Source: Lithodes maja (lineage: Eukaryota > Arthropoda > Malacostraca > Decapoda > Lithodidae). Taken from it: a stretch of 64,000 nucleotides of DNA. Every line of letters begins with the position of its first letter. Position 1 is the first letter of the stretch. Positions 39,792 through 51,655 of the stretch are shown here, piece by piece. The translations under genes were made by a program, and so were the position numbers. Location: positions 124,001 through 188,000 of the forward strand of contig JBAKBP010000683.1 in the NCBI GenBank assembly GCA_037953745.1, read 5' to 3'. The notes under the pieces are model-generated. The model ran no database searches, was not told the DNA's origin, and saw only the letters and a program-made list of their open reading frames with translations.

Positions 39792-41015
39792 CAAAATAAA
39801 CAAACTTGGACAAACACAGTAAAAAGACAAACTGATCAAAATCGCTGTGGAAACAATGCTTAAGCAAAATAATAATTATTTATAAATACAACAACACAGT
39901 CCAGCACATAAGGTGGACATTACTACATGAGCAATGAGCAAGTTAATCAAAACATAAAACTTGAAATCGATCAAAAGTTAATGTTCAAAATAATATAAAC
40001 AACTCGTTAAAATAAAAACTATCCAAACGACATCACACTAAACAAAATCGATGTGGGAAAACGCTTTAGCAAAATAAAATCATGAAAGAAAATAATAAAC
40101 TAGTTCGCTACAAAATCTTGCTAATTAAAATGTAAAACTTGCAAACTAAACAAACCAAAATTGGGACAAGGACAATATAAAGTCAAATTAAATTATCAAA
40201 ATCGCTATGTGGAAACAACGCTTACTAAAATGAAAACTATTAAATAAAAGAACACAATCCACCACATAGGGTGTACATTACTACATGAGCAAGTTAATCT
40301 GTTTCCCAAGCAAACTAATCGCAGTCGAGTAATCAGGATGTCGAGATACCAAATTAAAATCAGCTTAATTAATTAAAATCAAGGGGTTGATTTTCACTAA
40401 GTTAATTCTGGATATTTGATTATTTTATGTTGCTTTGGAATTATTTTGGCATTTATGCTCTTATTATTCCTAAAGTGCATAGAATTTCTCTTAGCCAGCA
40501 TGACTTGTTAATTCTGGCTATTGGATGATTTTATTAAGCTTTGGAAGGATCTGGGTCTAATGGAGTTTTATACTTTATTATTCCTAGAGGTTTTCCTGAA
40601 GTTCATAAAATGTCTCCTTAGTCAGCATGACTGATTCTTTTATGAGGGTTAAAGGTTCATGATTCCATTGGTGTACTGTACTTATTTTTGCTTAAGAGTC
40701 TACTGTATCATGTAAGCAATGGTTTGGCTGCATTTATGTAGGTTTAAAAATATATATCTTAGGTTTGCATATTTAAATGTTGGTTTGTCTATCACTGATT
40801 GAACAAATCTGCCAAAATACCTTAAAGATTTAAAAATAGCTGGTCAATGTAAAGTATTTAAATCTGTACAAACAAATTATTTTACTATGCATATGCCATT
40901 TATGAAAACACAGTTTCTTTGCATGGTAAGTGAAAATATCACTTAACGTGCAAAAAAAGTAATATATTATTTTCATAAATAACATTCATAATAAAAGTAA
41001 CAAATTTGTTACCAT

Positions 41016-42555
41016 ACACTTACACTTTGTTACACTTTGTTGTATTCCGTCCGTTAGTGACACACTTGAGCTGGGGCTCCACTGCGACCAGGCAGCTCCC
41101 TTTCTTCCACTCTCCATTCCAGAAGTCGGTTGGAGTTGGTGCTGGGGTATCCTGGTGTTGGTGGCCGGTCTGGTATTTTGGCCAGCCACATGTCCAAGTG
41201 TTTCTTGAAGGTGTCTGGAGACACCCCGGTCATGTTCCTGAGAGGGGCTGGTATACAGTTGAACAGTCTGGTTCAATTGTATGCAAAGCTGTGATGGATC
41301 AGGGATTTGATTTTTTGTGTTGATCCCGGCATAGTCCTCACATAGCACAGCCTCCCTCGCCTTTGGTGTTGAGTCTCTTGGATGTTTGGATTTGGTACCT
41401 TTTTTTCCAAAATCTTCCAGACGTAGATGATGATGTAACTCTCCCTATGTCTTTGAAGTGAGTACAGCTGCAGCTCCTGGAGTCTCTCCCAGTAGTTAAA
41501 GTGTTGAAACCCATGGATTTTACTGATGAATGTCCTCTGGGTGGCTTCAATTTCTGTTATTTCTCCTACTTTTTGGGGAGACCAGAGCTGAGAGCAGTAC
41601 TCCAGTCGTGGTAGGACCAGTGACTTCCACAGTGTTAACATACACCTCTCATTTCTTGTGTGGAAGGTTCTCAGGATCCAGCCTTCTATTTGTTTTGCTG
41701 TTGTTGTGGCTTTGGTAATATGCTGGGAAAAAGTGGCGTCACTGCTCATATTTACTCCCAAGTCCTTCACTGTGTCCTTGGCGGTAATTTCTTGCTGTCC
41801 ACTTTTGTAGTTGGTGTCGTTTTGTAGTGCTCTCTTGTTCCCGTACCTTAGAAGCTCGAACTTGTCTCCGTTTAGGGCCATGTTGTTTTCTTCTGCCCAC
41901 TTCAGGATTTTGTCCAAGTCTTGTTGTAGTAGCTGTGCATCATGTTGTGAGGTGATTTTCTTCATGAGTCTGGTGTCGTCTGCAAACGATGAGGCTGTTG
42001 AGCGTTCCAGGTCCCTGTCGATGTCTCCTATCATGATGAGGAATAGGAGAGGTCCCAGTACTGATCCTTGTGGTACTCCGCTGATGACCCCACCTGCTTC
42101 TGATAGGCTTCCTTGAACCGTGACTCTTTGTTTTCTGTTGGTGATGAAACTGTGGAGCCATCTTCCAAGGTCTCCCCCTATTCCCAGTGATTTGAGTTTA
42201 TGTAGAAGGATCCCATGGTCCACCTTGTCAAAAGCTTTGGCGAAATCTAGATATATGACGTCTACATTTTCTCCGTCTTGAATATCCTGTAGGATTTTGT
42301 CGTAGTGTGATAGTAGTTGTGAAAGGCAGGAGCGGCCTTGTCTAAATACATGTTGACCCTCGTTGAATGCCTCGTTATCTTCCAGGTAGCTGACCATCTT
42401 AGCTCGTATTGTTCTTTCTATGATTTTAATAAGATGTGACGTCAGCACCACTGGTCTGTAATTTTTGGCTATGCCTTTACTACCCCCTTTATGTATTGGT
42501 GTGACGGTACCTTCTTTAAGGGATTGTGGTACATATCCAGTTTGGAGGGATATTT
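41016..42555 (-). mobile_element. LINE 'D', copy 2 (5'-truncated)
   Basis: Block A is uninterrupted at this point (GTTACCATTTACTAAGATTT, 22530-22549). The tail on the minus strand is GTAACAAAGTGTAACAAAGTG-like, as in copy 1. A clear target duplication is not visible. Confidence 0.85.
41050..42540 (-). pseudogene. LINE 'D' reverse transcriptase, RT core intact
   Basis: From 42540 to 41330 this reads through RT without a break: PVVLTSHLIKIIERTI, motif A YLDFAKAFDKVDHGIL, ITNRKQRVTVQGSLSEAGG, SGVPQGSVLGPLLFLI, the catalytic SFADDTRLMKK, LKWAEENNMALNGDKFEL and RLEYCSQLWSPQKVG. After SLIHHSFAYN a stop at about 41273 ends the frame; the normal C-terminus (SPDTFKKHLDMWLAKIPDRP) follows in another frame. 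Upstream RT blocks and the endonuclease were lost by 5' truncation. This copy is the reference showing that the insert at 18766 and the TACCGTA at 19423 are secondary. Confidence 0.85.
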
Positions 42556-42743
42556 TAGTAAGATTTGTTTACTGACTTGTTATAAATCATTAAAAGTTTC
42601 TTTGGCTGTTATGTGATAGTTGACCATATTTATATACTGCACACTCAAGATATAAAGTTTAGCAACCTAGAATGAACAGTCTGACAACCAAAGATCATTA
42701 TGAACTCTGGATATGTTCAACCATCATTACTAAAAGAAAGTAC

Positions 42744-42860
42744 CAATTTATGGTAGCCAAGTTCTTTTAAGTAATTTATGGTAGCCAAGTTCTTTTAAGT
42801 AATTTATGGTAGCCAAGTTCTTTTAAGTAATTTATGGTAGCCAAGTTCTTTTAAGTAATG
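42744..42860. repeat. 28-bp tandem repeat, 4 copies
   Basis: The unit AATTTATGGTAGCCAAGTTC plus TTTTAAGT is repeated four times in block C; block A has a single imperfect unit at 22728-22748. Confidence 0.85.
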
Positions 42861-43092
42861 TGGTTGAATATTCTAGAAGCATAATGATAAGTTCAGAGCC
42901 TTCATTATTTGTCTGGTCTTAAAGTCTCTTAACCCTTTGGCGCACCTATAGTTTCCAATCAAAGTTTTTCCCACTCCCAAAGTATATCTCAGCTCACTCA
43001 GAGCCAGTTTTGTGCCCGGCGATAATTTGTTTCTGTGACGTTTTTATCCACCAAAACATCCTTGTTTTGGAGAAAGAGCCTACGGGCATAGA

Positions 43093-45687
43093 TCAGGAAT
43101 TAAGAACGGCATCGGCTCCAAGATTCTTCTATATAAGCATTTTAACACAGATTGTACTAAATTTGATTGTAAATACAAAATTATAGAAATTGTTCAAAGT
43201 AATCAAAATGTTTTAGATAGAGAAAATTATTGGATTGGAAAATTAATGACCATCTATCCATTTGGACTTAACAATCAAATAAAAAATGTAGGCAACATTT
43301 TGTATAAAGATTTATTAAAAAACGATTTTAATAACCCATATTTTAACTTCACTGTTTTAAACAGAAGACCTGGTAGACACGGTAATAGAAGACTAAATAC
43401 ATTTAATAAAAAGAAAAACAGGTCTGATATTAAAATTATTGTTAATAATTTATATTCATTATATCGAAATTTCGTAATTAAAAAATTAAAAGATTCATTG
43501 AAAGGCCTACAAAAGAAAAGTTTTGCTCCTTTTATAGAAAATATTCTAAACAATAAACATAATTTCACAAATAAATTTAAGAATATAGTCTTTGCTTTTA
43601 TGGGATATATTAGAGCTAATTCTAAGAAATCCAAAGATAACCGTATTAAAGATAAAGTCATGTCCACTTTAAATTATTCCTCTAAAATTTTAGACAAAAT
43701 TAATGTTAACAGTCTTATTAATTCAAAGAAAGTTAAGTCCATGTTACCAGATGGTTGTAAAGATTTCAAACCATTATTAGTGTATTCATATGAACGACCT
43801 GTTGGGTCTATTATTTGTAATTATAATAAAGTTTTAGGAAATCTTTCAGATAATGATATTTTCAATAATAATAAATGCGTGTGTGAAAGAGTCATGGATA
43901 TGCCAGCTAGCAGACGTGATGCACTAGCAAAGTTCATTTATAGTCCGATATGTCACATATTAACAGGTGATGTAGAACTAGTAAAACATTTTGCAAACGA
44001 CAAATTAGCGGAGCTATGTCGTAAAGGGTTTAAATTTAGAATAGGGAGTAATAAAGTAACATGAGACATAATTTTAAAAGATATTGTTTTTTCAGTCAAT
44101 AAATTAAAAGATAAATTGTTAAAAATTGCGTGCTGCGATGCGAGAGAACTAGAAGCATGGTCTAAATTATTAATTAAGTTAATTAGAAATAAAATTTTCT
44201 CGCTTAAAAATGAATTTAATCTTTCAGATTTTATAGACTATAATTATAATAAGCTTAAAGCTGATTTAATAAATTTACATAAACATTTTGTAATCACTAC
44301 AGTAGATAAAGCCAGCAATAATTATAGCTTCACATGTAAGAAATTTTATCTTGAAAACATGAAAAAAGAATTAGGTATTAAGGGTAACATTTTACGTAAA
44401 AATATTTGCGGTAATTCTGTTTATGAAATTCAAAATAATCTGAATATTGATAACTTAATCGATGAACATACCAAGAAAAATATAACATTTGATATTAAAC
44501 TTTCTGATAAGAACAAGTGCATTGCAAAATTATACATGTTACCTAAATTTCATAAAAGACCTTATAAATATCGCTTTATTGCCGGAGCAAAATTTGCTAC
44601 CACTAAAACTCTATCAGAACAAGTCGTAAATTGCTTAAAATACATTAAAAGTACTCATAAAAGATATTGTAATACCATCATGAGAAGAACTGGCATTAAC
44701 TATTATTGGAGTGTTGACAATTCGTTAGAAGTTATTGATAAAATAAATACCATGCCGAAAGTTACCTCGGTACATAGCTTCGACTTTTCGACTTTGTATA
44801 CCAATTTGCCTTTAGATTTAGTATATTCAGAGCTTTGCTTTATTAAAATGTAAAACTTGCAAACTAAACAAACCAAAATTGGGACAAGGACAATATAAAG
44901 TCTAATTATTATAGATTTGCACTTTGACAGGTTCGTTAGGAATGGTAATTATTTCATAAATGTTTATACATATTTTAATAATGCATCACTTAGCTCTACT
45001 CCCACTAGTTCTGTATATTTTGATAGAAATAAACTTAAAGATGCCCTTAAATTCCTCCTTTTCAATGCTTATGTTAGATTCGGGCCGTACATTTTCAAAC
45101 AAATATTAGGAATTCCTATGGGTGGAAATGCTAGCCCTTTAATTGCAGACTTATTCTTGCTTGCTTTAGAATTTAAATATATAAAAGACTTAGTTGACAG
45201 TAGCAAGAAAAATAAAATCCCAGAAAAATTAGCACTTGCTAAATTGTTAAGTAATAATAGTAGATATATTGATGATATTCTCGTTTGCAATTTGTTAAAT
45301 TTTAATCAAGTTGCTAAACTTATTTACCCTAATTCTATTCCCCTCACACAATGTAACGTAAATTATAAAGTTGAAAATTTTCTTGATATAAATATAGAGA
45401 TTGTTAATGAACAGTGCATACTTAAAGTATATCACAAAGTTGATGATTTTAATTTTAACGTAATAAACTTTCCTTTCCCTAGTAGTAATATCGATAGTAA
45501 AATAACTTATAATTGTTTTTATTCCCAATTAATAAGATTTTGTAAAATCTGCACTAAAGTAGAGGACTTTTGGGCTAGAGCTAGGTTACTATACAGACTC
45601 TTAGTGGACAGAGGTTTTGAGGCATGTAAATTGTTCCATAAATTTAATCTTTTTAGGGTCAATTATTGTGACTATTCTAAAATTTGA
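43093..45687 (+). pseudogene. PLE polyprotein: N-terminal GIY-YIG remnant, CVC linker, Penelope RT
   Basis: An EN-RT protein of a Penelope-like retroelement, whose RTs are related to telomerase. The 5' part (43105-43290) reads NGIGSKILLYKHFN, then RENYWIGKLMTIYPFGLN, the C-terminal block of a GIY-YIG nuclease. The GIY and YIG strands themselves are missing. A linker with NNNKCVCERVMDMPASRRD (about 43868-43920) matches the CxC motif described for permuted N-terminal-EN PLEs (Naiad/Chlamys). RT has AKLYMLPKFHKRPYKYRFI, motif A SFDFSTLYTNLPLDL, ILGIPMGGNASPLIADLF and the catalytic RYIDDILV. A single in-frame TGA at 44062-44064 separates 43246-44061 from 44065-44850 in the same frame. An inverted 3'-tail insertion at 44842-44903 then breaks it; RT resumes at 44917. 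Nothing GIY-YIG-like follows RT. Confidence 0.88.
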
Positions 45688-46509
45688 CATCAATAATTTT
45701 AATCAAGCATTTTTAACTTGAAGTTTCTTGTATAACCTCTGCTTACTTTTTGTCTGTATTTATTGTTTTTTGTCTGTATTTATTGTTTATCTTTTTCTTT
45801 TTCTATTATTAATATTAATATTGATGATTTTTTAAATTTATTGTTCTTGTTAAAAGAGTACTCTTTGTTTAAATCTGTTGTTACTTCATATTTTGCAATT
45901 ATTTGTCTTTATATTATATGTATTCATTGTCGATAGTATCAATTGCTTACTTTTGCGATTTCCTTAGTTTATTTGTGCTATAAATGTAGGTTATTTGTAG
46001 GGTAGTTATTGATAGGGGTCACTTGAGGCATGCTATGCTTACAGGTACCTACCCGATAGCACTATCGTTAGTGAGTGCTGTACTGTATTTTATATATTAT
46101 TTTGTAATAGTATAGATATCTTATCAATATTTGTATTGTGTACTATTGTTAATGTCTTGTCATGTTGCAAATTTGATTTTAAATAATATTTTGACATTTA
46201 ACATGTAGTTTCTTTATTCATGCAGAGTTTAGTAAAATTTGCCAGAACGTCCCGGACTTCCCAAACTTGACTACTTCCTTTAACGTGACGATAGTGCGTT
46301 GTTATATGTGCGATTAGTTTGCTTGGGAAACAGATTAACTTGCTCATGTAGTAATGTACACCCTATGTGGTGGATTGTGTTCTTTTATTTAATAATTTTC
46401 ATTTTAGTAAGCGTTGTTTCCACATAGCGATTTTGATAATTTAATTTGACTTTATATTGTCCTTGTCCCAATTTTGGTTTGTTTAATTTGCAAGTTTTAC
46501 ATTTTAATT
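43093..46509 (+). mobile_element. Naiad-type Penelope-like element, copy 2 (most complete)
   Basis: It has the order GIY-YIG (C-terminal part), CxC linker, RT, and a long AT-rich 3' UTR ending TTTGCAAGTTTTACATTTTA. It is inserted inside a TTAA element. The 3' UTR (45690-46509) is nearly identical to 16200-17010. A ~61-bp inverted piece of its own 3' end interrupts the RT at 44842-44903. Confidence 0.88.
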
Positions 46510-47041
46510 TAGATTAATGAGGTACCATCGGCTTCGTTATTGATTGAACTTGAAGATAAGCGAATAAAAACATAGAATAATTACAAAACAACCACATTGG
46601 GGCACTCCGAAATAAGAATTGTAAAACAAAAATGAAATACCTTATCTCCAACTCGCGCTAGCTCAAAATTTTGCCCACATCATTTTTGATTTGCATACAT
46701 ATATGGAAGCGGAATATAATGAGGATTCCACTGGTAACTTCAGAATTACTATAAACCAAATAGTTACTGAGATACACAAATAAACGTGAAAGTATCGAAA
46801 CAGACTGAGCTGTACTCTGCTCACTTCCCAGCCAGCCGTGAGTAAACCGTTAAACTGAGGGGGTTGCCAATTGTACCCATTGAACTAGACGTAATACTTA
46901 ATATCTATGCCAAATATGACGCGCGTCAGATGAAAACTTAATTTTTGGCGAATATTTTTAAGTTTAATGACTCTTAACGAGTCATCATGCACCTAGGAAA
47001 AAAATACCTAATGACTGAACGAGTCATCATGCGCCAAAGGG
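46510..47041. other. right part of the TTAA element, non-coding
   Basis: No open frame of note. It contains near-terminal repeats of GAGTCATCATGC at 46980 and 47020. Confidence 0.6.
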
Positions 47042-48172
47042 TTAAGATTGCAAGTAATGTTTCTCTGAATGAGTTGTGTTAACTTCATTGTGGTTGCATA
47101 AGTTTTTTTTATGGTTTTAGTGCAGTTGAAACTTAACCTCTCTAGCCAATGCTTGTGATTGGTTCCATAAATCTTTCATGTGTTAAAATTTTGATTTTGG
47201 CTAACCTCACAATATTTTAGTGTGCTTGAGAAAGTTCGCTTTCCTAAGATATTGTGAGGTTGCCAGAAAGTTGAAACTACTGAAAGAGTTATGGGACCAA
47301 TAGCAAGCTCTGGCCAGTATGAGGTTAAGTTTCAAATGCACAGAGTTTTTGGTCCAAAATGGAAGGGTGTAAGTGAGCCTATGTCAATAATGACATAGAA
47401 AAATTTCAATTGGCCCAAATGTTTGGAGGCCACCCCCTAGACTTTATCACTGAAAATCCCCAGACTTTTTCTAAGTCCAGCCTAGAAAAATTCTGGGGGT
47501 TTGGACTTGGGAAATTTCTCCCAAGTCCAAACTACTGAAATTTTTCAAAGTCCAGTGGAACTTGTGAAATGTTCCAAAGTTTACACCACTGAATTGTTTC
47601 TAAGTTCCACTGGACTGAAAAATTTCAGTAGTTTGGACTTGGGAGAAATTTCCCAAGTCCCAGACTGGTCTTGACTAGTCTGGAACTTGGGAAATTTTTC
47701 CTAAGTCCAAACCCCCAGAATTGTCTTTGCCACTTTGCAAAAAATTTGCCGAACATATCTGAACTGAGAGTCCATTCTATGACTGGACTTTGAAACAATT
47801 TGGTGGTTTGGACTTTGGAAAATTTTGAATGTCCACAGTTCTGGTATGTTCGGAGCTCGGACTGGCAAATTTTTGAATAAGTGACAAAGCTAACTGAATT
47901 CTAAATCCCATTCATTGTTTTTACAAATCATTTTAACAAAATACTCTTACTTTACTGAATGGGATATAGATATTCAGAGTCCAGCCTTTGGTAAGAACCA
48001 AAGGTGAACTGTATCCTATTACATGTACACTATAATAAAATAATAGATATTATGGTATTCAAAACTTTTACTGTATTTCCAAATATTACATGACTGTTAT
48101 TTGTGATAGAATTACTTAAGTCTTCAAGCACCTTTCAATGGACTTTAATTATATTTCACTTAACCCCTTCAG

Positions 48173-48393
48173 ACTCATATGACACAGAGGTTGCCAGATT
48201 AGCAATAAGAAATAGTTCTCTCACTCTTATAATTACCTCTCCAAAATTAGTTTTCTGCCCACAGCTAACTCAAAGATAACTGCAGAGGTTGAAGTAACTA
48301 AACTAAAGGTTTCTAAATACCCCTGATGGTAACAAAGGCTTTAAAGTATCCCTAATAGGCTCAAAATTGCGTCATATGTCGGAGAGGGTTAAT
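48173..48393 (+). mobile_element. TTAA MITE, complete 221-bp copy
   Basis: TTAACCCCTTCAGACTCATATG at the left and GTCATATGTCGGAGAGGGTTAA (as two 11-mers) at the right. Block A lacks it at 23855-23872. Other copies are 3433-4083 (reverse, SINE-split) and about 5830-6041. Confidence 0.85.
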
Positions 48394-48948
48394 GTAGTTA
48401 TAGTAACTCCTAGTAGTTCCATCACTTACAAACATTAGGCTTTGGGATTATCAACAACTATAAATTCAATGCTGTTTTAAATAGATAACATTTGATCACT
48501 TTAAATACTTTAGTAATATCACAACAATTATAGATTTTAAAGAATTGGTGACTGAAGGATATACAACTCTCATATTTTTATAAAGCACCACTGACTAAAG
48601 TCATTGGACATTAAAATTAAAATGTAAAACCTCCAAAGATGGTATAAGGTCAAAATAACTTTGGAAACTGAAGTTACTAAAAGGTTTTACTGGAAATTTG
48701 TTACTTGACAATGTATGTTTTATAAATGATTATTATAATGAACAACTATTATCAACCTTTAAAACTTTTCTTATGTCTATCTAATAAAATTGACTTAGTA
48801 TACTTATGTTTCTCAATAAACCTTGTAACATTTGGCTTTGCCAAATTATAATTTAAAACTTTCAAAATAAACAAACCAAAACTTGGACTACACAAGATAC
48901 ACTCAAAGGAACTAATCAAAATTGCTATGAAAATAACTTAATAAAATT

Positions 48949-51655
48949 CCAGGAAGGCCCAGTCAAAATCGAAATCATAAACTAATGGTCCGATTTTAAT
49001 TCTGTTTGCGCCATTCGATTCAGCTTGCCAAAGTGTACTTATGGTATAAATTTAAACAAAATCCGTTCATAAATAACTCTTCTATGGAGTTTTGAAACTT
49101 TAAAATAGGCCTAGGGGACCTAAAAATAGGTCAAAATTAAAAAAAAAAAAAAAACGTTGAATCCGCAACGGCGAGACGAATCCAAATATGTAATAATATT
49201 GACAAGTCAAATTCGATCAAAATCACCGATTTGCCTGGGCTTAAAACCCAGGGTTTTTTGAGAAAATATTGTTGATTCTGACCGAATGGCTGGGCAAAAA
49301 TGAAATCTAAGACCATGTCTAGAAGCAGCTCGGCGAGAAAAATCGAATGGCACCAAGTAGAATTCCCTAGGTCTTATAGATTGGGCTACAGAGGACTTTT
49401 AATGTCAAAAAAAACGGTCCCCTGGGCCCTCCAGGAAGGCCCAGTCAAAATCGAAATCGTAAACTAATGGTCCGATTTTAATTCTGTTTGCGCCATTCGA
49501 TTCAGCTTGCCAAAGTGTACTTATGGTATAAATTTAAACAAAATCTGTTCATAAATAACTCTTCTATGGAGTTTTGAAACTTTAAAATAGGCCTTCTAAA
49601 AATAGGTCAAAATTAAAAAAAATAAAAAACGTTGAATCCGCAACGGCGAGACGAATCCAAATATGTAATAATATTGACAAGTCAAAATTCGATCAAAATC
49701 ACCGATTTGCCTGGGCTTAAACCCAGGGTTTTTTGAGAAAATATTGTTGATTCTGACCGAATGGCTGGGCAAAAATGAAATCTAAGACCATGTCTAGAAG
49801 CAGCTCGGCGAGAAAAATCGAATGGCACCAAGTAGAATTCCCTAGGTCTTATAGATTGGGCTACAGAGGACTTTTAATGTCCAAAAAACGGTCCCCTGGG
49901 CCCTCCAGGAAGGCCCAGTCAAAATCGAAATCGTAAACTAATGGTCCGATTTTAATTCTGTTTGCGCCATTCGATTCAGCTTGCCAAAGTGTACTTATGG
50001 TATAAATTTAAACAAAATCCGTTCATAAATAACTCTTCTATGGAGTTTTGAAACTTTAAAATAGGCCTAGGGGACCTAAAAATAGGTCAAAATTAAAAAA
50101 AAAAAAAAAACGTTGAATCCGCAACGGCGAGACGAATCCAAATATGTAATAATATTGACAAGTCAAAATTCGATCAAAATCACCGATTTGCCTGGGCTTT
50201 GAGAAAATATTGTTGATTCTGACCGAATGGCTGGGCAAAAATGAAATCTAAGACCATGTCTAGAAGCAGCTCGGCGAGAAAAATCGAATGGCACCAAGTA
50301 GAATTCCCTAGGTCTTATAGATTGGGCTACAGAGGACTTTTAATGTCCAAAAAAACGGTCCCCTGGGCCCTCCAGGAAGGCCCAGTCAAAATCGAAATCG
50401 TAAACTAATGGTCCGATTTTAATTCTGTTTGCGCCATTCGATTCAGCTTGCCAAAGTGTACTTATGGTATAAATTTAAACAAAATCCGTTCATAAATAAC
50501 TCTTCTATGGAGTTTTGAAACTTTAAAATAGGCCTAGGGGACCTAAAAATAGGTCAAAAAAAAAAAAAAAAAAAAAAAAAAACGTTGAATCCGCAACGGC
50601 GAGACAAATCCAAATATGTAATAATATTGACAAGTCAAAATTCGATCAAAATCACCGATTTGCCTGGGCAAATCCCAGGGTTTTTTGAGAAAATATTGTT
50701 GATTCTGACCGAATGGCTGGGCAAAAATGAAATCTAAGACCATGTCTAGAAGCAGCTCGGCGAGAAAAATCGAATGGCACCAAGTAGAATTCCCTAGGTC
50801 TTATAGATTGGGCTACAGAGGACTTTTAATGTCCAAAAAAACGGTCCCCTGGGCCCTCCAGGAAGGCCCAGTCAAAATCGAAATCGTAAACTAATGGTCC
50901 GATTTTAATTCTGTTTGCGCCATTCGATTCAGCTTGCCAAAGTGTACTTATGGTATAAATTTAAACAAAATCCGTTCATAAATAACTCTTCTATGGAGTT
51001 TTGAAACTTTAAAATAGGCCTAGGGGACCTAAAAATAGGTCAAAGTTAAAAAAAAAATTATACCGTTGAATCCGCAACGGCGAGACGAATCCAAATATGA
51101 ATACCTATTCATATTCACCCAAGGTTTTTTGAGAAAATATTTTTGATTCTGACCGAATGGCTGGGCAAAAATGAAATCTAAGACCATGTCTAGAAGCAGC
51201 TCGGCGAGAAAAATCGAATAGCACCAAGTAGAATTCCCTAGGTCTTATAGATTGGGCTACAGAGGACTTTTAATGTCCAAAAAAAAACGGTCCCCTGGGC
51301 CCTCCAGGAAGGCCCAGTCAAAATCGAAATCGTAAACTAATGGTCCGATTTAATTCTGTTTGCGCCATTCGATTCAGCTTGCCAAAGTGTACTTATGGTA
51401 TAAATTTAAACAACATCCGTTCATAAATAACTCTTCTATGGAGTTTTGAAACTTTAAAATAGGCCTAGGGGACCTAAAAATAGGTCAAAATTAAAAAAAT
51501 ATTTATACCGTTGAATCCGCAACGGCGAGACGAATCCAAATATGTAATAATATTGACAAGTCAAAATTCGATCAAAATCACCGATTTGCCTGGGCTTATA
51601 GATTGGGCTACAGAGGACTTTTAATGTCCAAAAAACGGTCCCCTGGGCCCTCCAG
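48949..51655. repeat. ~475-bp satellite, first segment (about 6 units)
   Basis: Units begin CCAGGAAGGCCCAGTCAAAA at 48949, 49431, 49905, 50372, 50858 and 51304 (spacings 482, 474, 467, 486 and 446). Length changes come mainly from A-runs and from partial loss of the CCTGGGCTTAAACCCAGGG hairpin. The last unit is truncated. No open frame is maintained across units, so I consider it non-coding. Confidence 0.95.

Larger units (their letters stand above)
38979..40330 (-). repeat. tandem cluster of Naiad-type PLE 3' tails
   Basis: At least six starts of the tail word TGTAAAACTTGCAAA (or close variants) followed by CAAAACTTGGACAAAGACAA and GCTATGTGGAAACAACG occur in one orientation (near 38980, 39170, 39600, 39680, 39960 and 40130). 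Interruptions are a tRNA-like SINE (39330-39412) and an I-like LINE tail (39702-39791). 40331-40899 holds no recognisable feature. Confidence 0.7.
42929..47045. mobile_element. TTAA element (piggyBac-like ends) housing a PLE
   Basis: TTAA 42929-42932 plus CCCTTTGGCGCA at the left and TGCGCCAAAGGG plus TTAA 47042-47045 at the right are perfect 12-bp inverted repeats. Block A shows the empty site AAGTCTCTTAAGATGGCAAG at 22811-22830 with one TTAA. Own sequence is 42933-about 43092 and 46510-47041 (about 690 bp) with an inner GACTCGTTAAGAGTC-like pair (ACTCTTAACGAGTCATCATG; GAACGAGTCATCATG); no transposase was found. Confidence 0.93.
40900..48948. repeat. block C, paralogue of block A with three insertions
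   Basis: After removing the LINE (41016-42555), the TTAA element (42933-47045) and the MITE (48173-48393), the remainder aligns with 22421-24345: the hairpin, GTTTCTTTGGCTGTTATGTG, the hairpin chain 47430-47880, and the PLE-tail-like end. Homology stops at 48948, where the satellite begins. Confidence 0.75.
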
